Assembly (NCBI GenBank): GCA_029204225.1
Contig: CM055111.1
Span: 5,031,403 to 5,095,402, forward strand
DNA length: 64,000 nt
Direction: 5' to 3'
DNA from: Diphasiastrum complanatum
Taxonomy: Eukaryota > Streptophyta > Lycopodiopsida > Lycopodiales > Lycopodiaceae
The position numbers and the translations under genes were made by a program. Shown one piece after another: positions 51,438-63,217 of this stretch (within the stretch, counting starts at the first letter, position 1; every line of letters begins with the position of its first letter). The notes under the pieces are model-generated. The model ran no database searches. It saw only the letters and a list, made by a program, of their open reading frames with translations, and was not told the DNA's origin.

Positions 51438-53700
51438 TTAACCCCTCCATTAAGAACTTGGCGGTCCCATGCCAAGTGCAATGTAAAGAACCCCGCTCCT
51501 TATAGTGCTGGAGGAGTCAAGGCCGGTGTAGCTTGTAGATGTGGAACATTTTGTAAAGTGCTGCTTTGTAGGAGATGAAGCTTTGAAGAAGTACGAGCAT
51601 CTCCAGAAGATTTGGATTGAATCAGGTTGGAGCTGGCTCGTTGATGACTTGCTTCCAATTGCTTACGCAAATGATTCAACAGATGATATACATGAGCTTA
51701 GTATTGTGAGACATGATGTGAATGTCACACATGGGTTATTGAACGATAGTAAGAGGAAGATGGAGCGGGTGTAATAGGAGGTGTTGTAATCTCGGAAGTG
51801 ATGAAGGTGGATATATAGAAGTGGCTGGATGGATCAAAATTTCTTTGCTCATTACTGCCTTTTGAAGGCACTTTTGTCAGCAGAGATTTTTCATTTGACA
51901 TTTCTTGTAGCTGTTTGAATTCGTAACGGAGTCTGAGAGCCCTTCAAGCAGTTGAGAATGTATAGTTGTGTGGCCTTTTTATTTTTATTTATTTTTCATT
52001 TGAATGATCAACAGGCTGTTAACTTGTCGATTTTTTTTTTTCTAGAAACCTAAGTCATGGCTCATAATCATTGTTGAGAAGCTCTAACATCCTTGATTTT
52101 GTTGCTTCAAGCGCTGAACTATATCAGTTGTATGCTGCGAATGTCGTAGATTTGTCTGCTTCACGAAGTATTGTAGTTGATAAACGAGAGCAAGTTTAGA
52201 TTGATCCATCAGGGGGGGGGGAAGGAGAAATTGAGACAAGGATGGGGGAAGTTAGATGAAGCTTCAAGATGTATAATGTGGTGGAACATGAGGGAATGAA
52301 TGGATAGATAAAAGGAATGAATGAGTCTTGTGTGATTTTTCATATCTGTCCACTATAACCAGTGCTCTGTGTACAATTTTCCATGGAATCATCATTGCTC
52401 ACCTTTGAAAATAGTTTTGTCATTGAGGTTGTGCACTCATAACTTCAATCTCTGATTGATGTGAGATTGCTTCAGTTTGCGTAGGCCTATGGGATTTTGC
52501 TCGTTGATGACGTGCTCCTTGTGGCCTTTGCAGATGATCAAATGAATGATGTAGAACAATGGTAGTATATGCTTGAGACATGATTATGACCACTGCTCAA
52601 TGTACGTTCGTCCAATGAAGCATCACACATTAATAGGAACACTTGTCGTCTGCATCGGTTTGCATATAGTTTTTTCTTTGACGTGACTTGAGAGCCCGTC
52701 ACTGGTACAAATTGCCACTTTGTTGATTATGCGATGGCAATGGTGAGGCAATTGGAAAAGCGTGGATATTGTATCACTTACGTAAAATCAACTGCTTATT
52801 GATGATGGCGGTGGTGGTGTTGTCGCGAATATTTCATCTTGTTGGGATGATGGATCTTTTGCTGGATCACAAATGTAGTCCTATAATGTGTTCCATTTGT
52901 TTCGAAATAGAACATTGTCGATGAAGTGCATGGACTACTTCTTTTCTTGGTTGAGTGTTGTTGTAGTCATTTGTGTAAGTTGTTGAAGTGGATACAAATG
53001 ACAATTCTTGTGAAACTGCAATTGTAGAGGTTGGACCGAAATAGAATTGATATCACCTACAGTTTTGTTGTAAGAGAAAATACACCAAACCATACGACAA
53101 TAGAACAAACAAATATGCAGCAACAAACGACATAGTTGACATGACAAAACTTGAAATAAGAGAAAAAATGAAAAATTAAAGCAGATAACTCTATAGAAGG
53201 AATTGCATGACACCAAACTCTTGCAATGGAGTATTGAACTTGGCACAAGGCCATGGCCACAATGTCACAAAAGAAAAAACAAAGTCAGAACATGTAACAT
53301 TTACGTAGCATGCAATAAGACAATTATGTCTTAGATTACTTTCACTCAGATTAAAAAATACGGGTTGTCATCTAGACACAAAACTAATGATTCATCAAGC
53401 GATAGCTCAAAACTTGGCTCCAGGATATGATATCAATTATTTGGTCATAGAGACGTAATGAAGACACAGAGAGGTGAACATTCTCGGTATTATCTATGAA
53501 TGATGTCTGAGATAGACCTTACGCGGTTGTTAGATAGGATGTAACTCTATTTGGATCAGAAGCAACTATGTATCCGTGGATGACAAAAGAATCAGTAAGA
53601 CTAAACGAGCCTAGACACATCTAGTACTACTAATTTTGGAAAGGTGCAAATGGATCAACTTGATGAGCTGGCACATTATTATCTTCCTTCAATACATCGC
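51438..53700. other. Intergenic or degraded repeat, no gene
   Basis: The phrase 'ctcgttgatgac.tgct' occurs at 51638 and 52500 within similar contexts, which suggests a diverged duplication. A 77-codon plus ORF (51541-51774) contains SGWSWLVDDLLPIAYANDST but no known domain. Confidence 0.4.
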
Positions 53701-53916
53701 TGGGTCTATGTAGTCGAAATTAACTAGTGTGATAGACGATGTAGCAATATGTTGACTCTCTGCAAAAGGCTGTTGTGTTGGATGGGGAGCGATTGGCCTT
53801 GGATAAGAAGACTTTGGTTGAGAATGTAAAAGTGGTGTAGGATGGTTCATAGAACCAGAGGATCGAGGTTGATGAAAAACTGGGTCTATTGGCTTTGGTT
53901 GGTATTTTCCTGGCCT

Positions 53917-54668
53917 CTACGCGGATGCATTTGGATTGTAATTTGGTGCGTAATTCGTAGGTCCAAGTGGTCTGTACGGATGGTACAGTGGTATTGGTGC
54001 ATGTTGATAGTACGTTCTTGCATGTGGGCACTCATTGCCAGCATGGCGTTGAGCACACACATGGCACCATAAATTTTCATGGATAGAGAAGGTCTTTTTG
54101 GCCACATCCTTTAGCATTATCTTAGAACTTTGAGGTCAACTTCTCCATTTGTGCTTGGTGTGCCCATTACCAACCTTCTAGATGCTGAAGGATATCAATC
54201 ATGCTGGTTGAGGCGGATTCTTCAATATGTGAAGTCTCATGTTTAGCCAGCCCCTTACTCTTTTTCTTGCGATAATCGTAATCTTCGTCAGACCCTTCAT
54301 CTTCTTCTCAGATGACATCATCCATCGCATCCTTTAGTGTTGTGTAAGAGTCTACGGGTTTCAATTCTCTCCTGATGGCCTTGGGTAAATCGACTAAAAA
54401 ATATTCAATGGCCATTTTTTTCAGTTATGTTATCATAATCACACTTTACTTTAAGATGCTTGAAGCGCTCGATGTAGGTGCGTACCAATTTTTTGTTTCG
54501 CATCTTGATATGCATCAATTGTATGAAAGGACTCTGAGTCAGCTTGGAGGGTTTAAACCTTTTGATGAGTGCTGCGGTATTGGTCTCCCAAGATGTATTG
54601 TCTGGGCATTCAAGGTTTAAAAACCATTCATTGGCATCGCCTTGAAGAATAATAGGGAACAACCTCAC
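53917..54668 (-). pseudogene. Gypsy-type gag remnant
   Basis: On minus the frame 54668-54405 has FPIILQGDANEWFLNL, then RFKPSKL and TYIERFKHL, the standard retrotransposon-gag capsid pattern. Downstream (54117-53917, another frame) is a knuckle CHVCAQRHAGNEC with the short C-x2-C-x3-H-x4-C spacing, followed by a Pro/Tyr-rich tail. The intervening 300 bases are frameshifted and carry acidic stretches. No pol domain follows on minus. Confidence 0.78.
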
Positions 54669-54779
54669 TTTTTCAGTTTCAGAGCTGTCGCCATAGGTTG
54701 GATTATTCTCCTTCTTACTAATCGACTAATCGATTTTAATCTTCATCCATTGCTTATCCAGTTCTGTGGATCTTCCCGT

Positions 54780-55462
54780 GTCTTTTCATAGTCTGCAGAT
54801 CTACAAGTGTTTTTACACAATCTACAAAAAAAAAAAAAAATAACAGCAATCAATGACAAGGGACCAGATGGATGCCAACAGATCACCAGCCAACTGGGGA
54901 TCGCAATTGACGACCTAATTTCTTAGTATAAATAGCTGTTCATATTCATACATTTTATCATCATCAAATGATCAAATTATCAGAAAGAAGCATTTGAATA
55001 GTTAGTTCTCTCTCTCTCAAGCCTGCGAGCTTGAACACTCCTGAGCATTCTAGCTCACTTCTTAGAGTTGTTTTAGAGATTGATATTGCGCTATTGCTTA
55101 TCAGCATAGTTGCTTATTATCAAACTTATTCTCAGTTACTCAGAGACAACTTAGAGTGCGTGGTTTCTATCCACTATTGTCTTGCACTTATTAGCATCTG
55201 ATTTTGTTTTTCTTAATCAATACAATCTTCTTATTGCGTTTAATATATGTTAGAATGCATGCATCTCTGTATTGCTTTTGTAACTGATAGAAATTGTTTG
55301 AGAATTCAATACTTTATGTTTGGCTATGTAATCACTTAGTATTTAGCGATTTCAAAGTTAGTTGCTAAATATTGAACATGATTTCCATCACTACTGCTTT
55401 GTTCAATTTTTCATAGGTGTACTCATGCATTGGAAGTAGGAGTTTCTGCATTACATTTATCC
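54780..55462. other. Possible plus-strand LTR or promoter-like sequence
   Basis: Contains an A-run (54826-54840), 'agtataaatagctg' near 54922 and then CT-rich sequence. Could be an LTR of an unidentified element; no boundaries found. Confidence 0.25.
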
Positions 55463-55893
55463 TATAGGAAAAATAGTAATTATTCTTCCACAAAGAACAC
55501 AATGCAAGTTTGAATAAATCAAAATAATATCAGTGTCTTCAATCGCGATTGTATTTGATCTATGTACTAATAGAACAGTGTTAGTTCTGATTGAATATAC
55601 GTGCAAAAATTGTATGTGAAAGTAAGAGACAACTTAAGACAATTTAGATAATAAAAAACTATTGGATTTTTATAACTCTGAATCTGATTCATCAATATAC
55701 ATCTCTTGTTGTCTTATTTCACTATTGTGTCGCTGATTGAGTGAGTGACAACGAGTAGTGCACATGTATTTATATTGTTGAAGGATAGGTCTTTTGGCCT
55801 TTTAATGTTGTCATAGTAGATATCTAACCGTTTACAATGGTTGATGTTCAAATAGACGCTCTGTTTCCAGGCTCGAATAAAATCTATTCGCGA
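55463..55893 (-). repeat. Partial 3' LTR of the nested copia element
   Basis: Matches 58610 to about 59080 ('ggaaaa.tagtaattattcttcca', 'gatctatgtactaatagaa', 'tctttggccttttaatg' type words). The terminal TG is TA here, and the other end is lost in a deletion. Confidence 0.85.
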
Positions 55894-55918
55894 ATAAAGT
55901 GTAGTTGATCCCATACGT

Positions 55919-58440
55919 CTATGGAAATCCTTTAGCAACCAACCTTGCCTTGTATCTGATGTTTTCTCCATCAGGACTTGTTTTAATCTTGTAGATCCAC
56001 TTGCACTTGACTGGTTTTCTGCCATTAGGTATAGGTGTAAGTGTCCATACATTGTTCTTATACATGGATGACATTTTGTCCTCCATAACCTGAATCCAGC
56101 GATCTTTATCTGGTCCATCTACAGCTTTCTCGAATGTTTGAGATTCATTAGAGAATCCACAAAATTTGATGGTTGTATTAAAAACATTTTGACCATACCT
56201 TTCTTGTGGTTTGCGTTGTCTGTCTGATCTTCTCACAGGTGGTTTTGAGTTCGATTCTGCAAGTTTTGAGTTTGATTATGATTCGAACATTTCTGTTGGA
56301 ATTTGAGCTTGCGATTCGAGCCTGTCAGACATTTGATCTTGACCTCCCTCTGAATATGGCAACTCTCTTTCATCTTCTACTTGTTTTTCTTCTGTTGTCA
56401 TTGGTAGCTCATAATAATTTTTGAGAATTTCATAGCCGACTAGATCACTATTTGCTATGTATTTCATCTCATCAAATTTAACATCTCGAACAACTTTTAT
56501 CTTGCCAGTTTCGGATACATAAACACAATAATATGACGAATGTAACTCGAATCCTACCAGAAAACCTTGTTTTGTCTTTTCAGCGAGTTTCTTTATCAGC
56601 TTATCTGGTATGTGCATATACACTACGCATCCAAATGTTCGAACATGTGCAAGATTTGGCTTTGACTTCCACCATATCTCATGAGGAGTTTTATCCGGTA
56701 TTCGAGATTTCAGAATATGATTTTGAAGATAATTTGATGTAGCCATTGCTTCTGCCCACAACTGTTTTGGTGCTTTCGCATGAGCCATCATACGCCTTGC
56801 AGCTTCCATCAGTGTACGATTCATTCGTTCAACTATTCCATTGTGCTGAGGTGTGTAAGATGCAGTCTTCGTGTGCATAATAGTTCGATCAGTATAATAA
56901 GCTTTGAATTCATTGGAAATGTACTCACCTCCACGAAAAGGTGTTCTAGTCATCTTGCCTTTAAGACAAGATTCACATGTAATTCGAATATCTCTACTTT
57001 TGATTTTGACTCCTTGAATTTTCTGACTTTTATTGGCTTGGTACAAGGCTTCCATGTTCATGTGACATAGTCTCTTGTGCCACAGTACATCTGTTGATTC
57101 CTGAGTTTGATTGACTTGTTCGATTTGAGTTCGAATGTTCAGGTGATATAAATTTCCTTTTCTGTTGCCTTTAACAACTAGGTTATCAGAATCTTCCTTG
57201 AACAATTTACAAGAGTTCTTCGTGAAGGTTAATGACATGTCTATATCGACTATCTTTGCAACAGATAGAAGATCTTTATCAAGAGTAGGGACATAGAGAA
57301 CTTCCTCCAGTTTCTTGTCTCCCTGATTCGTGTCTAGCCATAATACACCAGTTCCATCACCCACGTGTTTAGAACCGTCTCCAAGTATAATGAATCTCGA
57401 ATAGTTGGTCTTCTTGTACTCAAACAAAATTTGTTTTGAGGAAACAAAATGTGAGGTGGCTCCCGAATCAAGTACTACTTCTCGAATTGAATTAGATGAA
57501 CAACATAGATCAATACTAACATAAGCTGCTGAATTCTTGTTGCCCTCTCCTCTACTGCTCTAGAGCATTCTGCTTTGTCTTCGACATAGTTTGAGTCTGA
57601 AGGTTCGCTTCGATTCTGCTCCTTTTTTATCCTGGGATTCTGATAACAGTCTATTGCTGCATGATCCTGTTTATGACAATGAATGCATACAATCTTTGGA
57701 TTTTGCCAGCACTTTTCTTCTATGTGACCTGATCTTCTGCATTCTGTTGCAGATCTTTTTATCACCAAAATTCTTCTGTTGTTTCCCAGACTATTGTTCA
57801 TTAGTCTTAGACTCATTCTTCTTAGATGACTCTCTCTTAAACTTAGACTTCTTAGAAGATTTATTCTTATGAGTAAATAGAGCATTTTCTGACTCAGCAT
57901 TGTCGTCATAGCATTCATGAGCTACTACTTCCTCCTTAACTCCGTCCATTGCCTTTTGAAATGTCATTGTCACATCTTTTGCCAATAAGGTTTGAGCTGT
58001 GTGGAATGACTCGGGTAGGGCTCAAAGAAAATAACTAAGTTGTTTTTCCTTACTAAATTGTATTTTTTGCACCAGAATTCTACAAGGAAATAAATAAATC
58101 TTTAATCTTTCGCACAAATGTGTTCAGGTCTTTGCCATCCCATTATAGGTAAGTCAATTGGTATTCCAAGAACATGATCAGATTACGAGATCGAGTCTCT
58201 TGGTTTGCAATTCTTCCCATAAATCCTTTGCGTTTGAAATTGATATAAGATCTAGCATTATATTGTCATGCACTGAAGACGCAATAATTGCTATAGCTTT
58301 GTCATTTTTTAGACTCCATTCTTGAAGTTCTTTGCCAAGAGTAGCTTTTGGCTTCTCCTCAATTGGTTCTACCCATTGCCATAGACCTTCGCCTTCAACA
58401 AGAGCAAAGTCTTTAATTTCCAAATCAAGTAGTTTGAACC
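55919..58440 (-). pseudogene. Nested copia gag-pol, interrupted and internally deleted
   Basis: Minus order: gag (58423-58178: EGEGLWQWVEP, LWEELQTKRL); a basic stretch; two knuckles, the first degenerate (CRRSGHIEEKC), the second intact CIHCHKQDHAAIDC (about 57690-57650); protease tail (LYVPTLDKDLLSVAKI); GAG-pre-integrase WHKRLCHMNM and CESCLKGKMTRTPF. Integrase then jumps straight to RGGEYISNEF, so the segment with the first catalytic Asp is deleted. HNGIVERMNRTLMEAAR keeps the catalytic Glu. Reverse transcriptase follows (VWTLTPIPNGRKPVKCKWIY, KARLVAKGF), but is cut at 55919. The 383-codon piece 57427-56276 is the longest open part. Confidence 0.85.
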
Positions 58441-58596
58441 TTCTGGGTCCAAGATTGTTATGATCTTAGCTTGAATATTGGTGATCGACAACATCTTTTA
58501 ATTCTGAATAAGCTCCAAATAGTGGCTTACTAATGGATGTATGAAGAATGTTGAGAGGGATGCGAAGTTACCACTGTATCAACTTTAATTCTGTAT
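58441..58596 (-). other. Copia leader and gag start, degraded
   Basis: Between primer-binding site and recognisable gag. Short, no intact ATG frame. Confidence 0.4.
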
Positions 58597-58608
58597 GCTC
58601 TGATACCA
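58597..58608 (-). other. Primer-binding site of the nested copia element
   Basis: TGGTATCAGAGC on minus, one base after the LTR end ...TTCCTACA. Confidence 0.85.
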
Positions 58609-58609
58609 C

Positions 58610-59475
58610 TGTAGGAAAATTAGTAATTATTCTTCCACAGAGAACACGATGCAAGTTTCAATAAATCAAATTAATATCAGTGTCTTCAATCGCGATTGTA
58701 TCTGATCTATGTACTAATAGAATAGTGTTAGTTATGATTGAATATACGTGCAAAAATTATATACAAAAATAAGAGACAACTTAAGACAATTTAGACAATA
58801 AGAAACTATTGATTAAGAATGAATTTTTATAACTCTGAATCCGATTCATCAATATACATCTCTTGTTGTCTTATCTCGTTGTTATGTCTCTGATTGAGTG
58901 AGTTACAACGAGTAGTGCACATATATTTATATTGCTATAGGACAGGTCTTTTGGCCTTTTATTTATAGGTCTTTTGGTCTTTTAATGCTATAACAGTAGA
59001 TATCTAACCGTTTACGACGGTTAATATTCAAATAGACGTTCTATTTCCAGGCGCAAATAAAACCTGTTCGCGAATAATTCGCGACAGTTCATCTCTTCGT
59101 CTCAGCTTCGTGTTTCGCGACACTTGTCTCTTCGCGACATTTTCATCTTTCGCGAATTGTTCGCGACATATGACAATTCTTGAGCTTGAAAAAGAAATCT
59201 AGAATATTTTGCAAATTGTTTGAGATAGTTTTGCGACAAGTGAGCTTGAAGAACAGTCCAGAAGATTTCTCAAATTATTCGTGACAATTTTGTGACATCT
59301 GAGGCTTGAACAAGAAACAGAATATTTTGCGACAAGATTCTGTTCGTGAATCTTTTGAGCTTCAACAAGAAAGCCATGAGCTTCTACAAGAAACTGTTTC
59401 ACAAATCTTTCGAGTTGACTGCAAGACAAATCTCGCGAATCGTTTGTGAATTTTTTCGAGTTGGTCACAAATAGA
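58610..59475 (-). repeat. 5' LTR of the nested copia element
   Basis: From TG 58610 to about 59475, where the host copia reverse transcriptase resumes. The distal part has many 'ttcgcgaa'/'gcgaca' words and repeated 'gagcttgaa.aagaa' units, so it holds internal short repeats. The exact TG edge near 59475 was not fixed. Confidence 0.75.
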
Positions 59476-59479
59476 AATG

Positions 59480-61390
59480 TTTCAAGTTCGCGTTCGTTTC
59501 CTTCTTGATCATCTCTATCATCTCTTGCCATAGTAATCAGGTCATCAACATAAAGAGCAACCAAAGCAACCATACCATCAAAGCATAAGATGTAAAGATT
59601 TGGATCAGAGTATGTTCTCACCGTCCTCTTAGAACGAAAGTAGGCATCAATCTTGCTGTACCACGCACGTGGTGCCTGTTTAAGACCATAAAGTGCTTTC
59701 TTCAAGTGACATACTATTTTTCTGTCCTTTCACTATAAAGCCTTCAGGTTGATCCATGAGCACCCCTACTTCTAACTCACCATTTAGAAAAGTAGATTTC
59801 AAATCCATCTGATGTAAAGGCCAACCAAAATGTGAAGCTAAAGCAACAAGTAGACATAAAGTATTCCACTTACATATTGGTGCAAAGGTTTTCTCATAGT
59901 CGATGCCTTTACTTTGTGCATAACCTGTGATCACCAATCTTGCTTTGTGCTTTGCTATACTTCAATCTGCATGGTACTTAGTCCTGTATACCCATTTACA
60001 ACCAATGGGTTTCTTGCTAACTGGTGGTTCAAGGTTCTTTGCTTTGAATAATGTTAGATAAGAGAGCATAATTTGCCTCATACCTAGCAGGTTGTGTCTT
60101 CTCTCTTGTTGATCTTCGTAGCTCTCCTTGGATAGATGATCCTGGAAAGTCATCCATGTCGTGGATCTCCATCAATCTCTCAAACCACCTAGGGAGCTTC
60201 CTGTCAGATGATCGGCTTCCTGGTGAAAATGTATCCCACGATACATCCTTCTCCTTGCGTTTGTCACCTGCAACCTCAATCCTCTTTGCACCAAAAGGTT
60301 TATCTCTACCTCTCCTACCTATCTCTTGAGGTTGAGTAGTAGTATCATGAGGGGTACCCAATTTTCATCACTAGGAAAGTCAACAAATGGATCATCATCA
60401 AGAGGAATTCTTACTATACCATCTTTCCCACTAGATGTATCCATCTTCTTAGCATCCTCATCTTCGTACATCTTAGATTCATCAAAGATAACATCACGGC
60501 TAACATGAATTTTGTCTCCGGTGGATCAAAACATTTATAGCCCTTTATACGATCATCATATCATAAGAATATGCACTTTATAGCTTTTATATCAAGCTTA
60601 CGTCTTTCTTCCTTAGGAATGCGTACAAAGGCCTTACATCCAAAGATCCGCAAATGGTTCACCTTTGGCTTCTTCTTCGTGAATGCCTCCTCAGGTGTTA
60701 TCTTTGTTATGGCAATGGTAGGACTTCTATTTTGAAGATAGACTACGGTATAGCATGCTTCTGACCAAAAATCTTTTGGTAGCTTCATCTCAACTAGCAT
60801 AGATCTGGCACTTTCCACAATCGTACGATTCTTGCACTCAACTACACCATTGAGTTCAAGAGTATGAGTTTGCGTAAATTGTCTTTTGGTCCCACATTGA
60901 TCACAAAGATCATTGAAGTCAATAGACTTGTACTCACCTCCACTATCAAATCTTAGGAATTTGATCTTTCTACCTGTTTGATTTTCGACCAATGCTTTTA
61001 AGCTCTTGAAAGTGGCAAAAGCATCCGATTTCTTCTTTAAGAAGTAAATCCATGCCTTACATGACATATCATCTATGAAGGTCATGAAATTAAAAGCTCC
61101 ACCCATGGACATAGTCCTCATAGGCCCGCATAGATCTGTCTGGATCAAGTCCAAGATGTTCTTCGCCCTTGCAACACTACCTTTGTTGAATTTCTCTCGA
61201 TGTTGCTTCCCATACACACATGATTCACACATCGTCTTCAAGTGGTCTTTCATCATAGACAATCCTTTCACCATTTCCAATTTCCTCATCAAGTTGAGAT
61301 CTTCAGTCACTTGAACTCCAGTGATCACTACAATCGACACTTGCTCTTGTTGAAGTCTCATACATATCAGTTGTATTTTTGGTCTTCATT
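59480..61390 (-). pseudogene. Older Ty1-copia pol remnant (integrase and reverse transcriptase)
   Basis: Integrase (61361-60561) has MCESCVYGKQHREKF, then the core acidic residues in QTDLCGPM, RFDSGGEY and NGVVECKNRTI, so D, D and E are all retained. The IFGCKAFVRIP motif and a linker follow. Reverse transcriptase is in pieces: KKPIGCKWVYRTKYHAD (60000), YEKTFAPICKW and HQMDLKSTFLNGE (59900-59780), ALYGLKQAPRAWYSKID (59690) and ALYVDDLITMARDD (59530). It breaks there at the inserted LTR. Frameshifts and stops separate the pieces. Gag, protease and LTRs were not found here. Confidence 0.85.
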
Positions 61391-61763
61391 GCCTTGGTTT
61401 GTATTGTCCTTGTCTTGGCATATTTGGATATGTTCAAATGATGATCTGATCAAAGCTTTGCTGCAACAAATCTAAGTGAACTAATGTCGCATGTTTGGAT
61501 TGGTTGTGGCAAAGGTTCAATCAGATCGTCATTCTGAACTTATTCAAAAAAGACCACGGTAAAGGCAAGGCAGACCAAGGCGATGAAAAACAAACATGTC
61601 GAAAAATAGCAGAAAATTGAAGATGAATGAATCATAACCTGAATTGATAAGAGAAAAATTAACAAGTAAGAACAACCATAGAAAAAATGTAAGTATATTT
61701 CTATTAAAATTTTCTGTACATGTGTCTCATCCACATCAAGTGAGACGAATATTTAAACAGGAA
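61391..61763. other. No recognisable gene
   Basis: Short AT-rich gap between the copia remnant and the Ulp1-like gene. Confidence 0.4.
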
Positions 61764-63217
61764 TCAACTATCTATGATCTCTAAATCCATTTCTCCAGTT
61801 GGAAGTAGCTTGGGTGGAGAACACTCGACCACTACAACTGGGTATGAATTTTCGATCACAAGCTTTATGGTCTCCTACCTGAAGTGCATTATCTCCATTG
61901 GGGACACCTTCGGACATTTAAACTGAAAAAAAACATAAACACAGGTAAATGTAATTAATCAAAGATCAGTTAATAGGAGTTTGTATATGAAAAAAACAAA
62001 AATACAATTAAAAGCAATTAATCGAATATGACCTCTTCCAGATTTGGAAGTCCATCTTGTAATGCAAGCCAATTAAAAAATTGTTTGGCATTGCATACAG
62101 TATACCAACCACAACTGACAGAATCAACCTGCTGGGAGGACTGTAGAATCCAAATTTGAACATTATGAGATATCGGATCAACGCGCAGGATGTAAGAATA
62201 AAATCTACAATGGAAACAAGCGCGCGTCGAACCGATATCAAATTTTTTTGATTGAATATCGGATCAGCGCGCACGTTGGGAAAATAAACCAATCAATAAT
62301 TACAAGGGCACGTCGAACCGATATTGAAAAATTTATACCTCTACATCAACCATTTTCAGCTTCGAGTATGCTTTTGCATTTGGTACTGGAAAGAGTTTCA
62401 GTATTTTCTGTATATGTGTCCTGGCAATTTTGTGTGTGTGTGTAATAGAGTTCATCTTCAAACAAACTGGATTACACACATCCTCATCATTGACGTACAG
62501 GGACAACACACATAAGCTCCAATGATCATTGAAATCAGAAAACAAGAAATTTGAGAATAAATGTGAAATCAAAATTCATATTAAAAATTCAATAAAATAA
62601 AATATGAAAAATAGACACTTACTTTGTTATGTATGGCAGCACGAGAATTGGAGCATATCATCGTGCACACTTTTGAAATCAGGAAAATCAAATGCTGCCA
62701 TGAATTGAAGAGAAAACAATGCAACATCTATAAACAATGGGGTCTGGAAGAACTCCATCCAGTACTGAATTGCCCCACCTCCTACATTGTCCCCTAGCAT
62801 TTTATCCCTACTATCTAATTCACCAGTATCTAAACTAGAAAGGGGGAGACCAACATTGGTCTTCGGCATCCTAAAACTGTATCGAGGACCTAAACCTTTA
62901 AGATACGTGCTTAACAATTGGTCATACTGTACATATTGAGAACTATTTACAAAGGCAAGTGCAGGGGGTGACGGAAGTAACATTGATAAACCACATAAAG
63001 AATTGTCATTCAAATTTGATTCTACCTTGACACTACCAAAATCATCTAAATCACTTCCAACAATAGGAGGAGGGAAACTAATATTTACGAGTTTAGGAGG
63101 AGGAGGAGGAGATTTAGGAGGTGAAGATTGGTTAGGAGAGGAAGATTTAGCAGGAGAAGTTAAAGATGGAGTGGAAGGAGAAGAAGGAGACTTAGGAGGA
63201 GAATTAGGAGGAGAATG
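61764..63217 (-). pseudogene. Ulp1-like (C48) cysteine protease gene, decayed
   Basis: SUMO/ubiquitin-like protease fold, often carried by plant transposons. Exon pieces on minus: 63217-62623 (Ser/Pro-rich start SPPKSPSSPSTP, later GGGAIQYWMEFFQTPLF and FSLQFMAAF, like the Ulp1 substrate-side helix), with a stop TAA at 62629-62627 just before a GTAAGT donor; about 62515-62339 (DHWSLCVLSLYV, the His-Trp of the His active site; no clean AG acceptor); 62140-62033 (SSQQVDSVSCGWYTVCNAKQ, the Gln and catalytic Cys region); and 61922-61764 with TAG at 61877-61875, ending at TGA 61764-61766. The expected Asp after the His may be Asn. Exon 3 and 4 joins are in phase. The ruined acceptor and the two stops suggest it is not functional. 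The 5' end is not found. Confidence 0.65.

Larger units (their letters stand above)
55463..59475 (-). mobile_element. Damaged Ty1-copia element (minus) nested in another copia element
   Basis: The right LTR (58610 to about 59475), primer-binding site, gag, protease, integrase and the start of reverse transcriptase are in order on minus. The left LTR is only its distal part (55463-55893), joined directly to reverse transcriptase, so RNase H and the LTR start are deleted. Its right edge splits the reverse transcriptase of the copia element at 59480-61390 just after the YVDD motif, so this element is the younger of the two. Confidence 0.82.

Noticed and set aside
51541-51774. 77-codon plus ORF with SGWSWLVDDLL
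   Set aside because: No known domain; a related phrase at 52500 is out of frame, which argues against coding.
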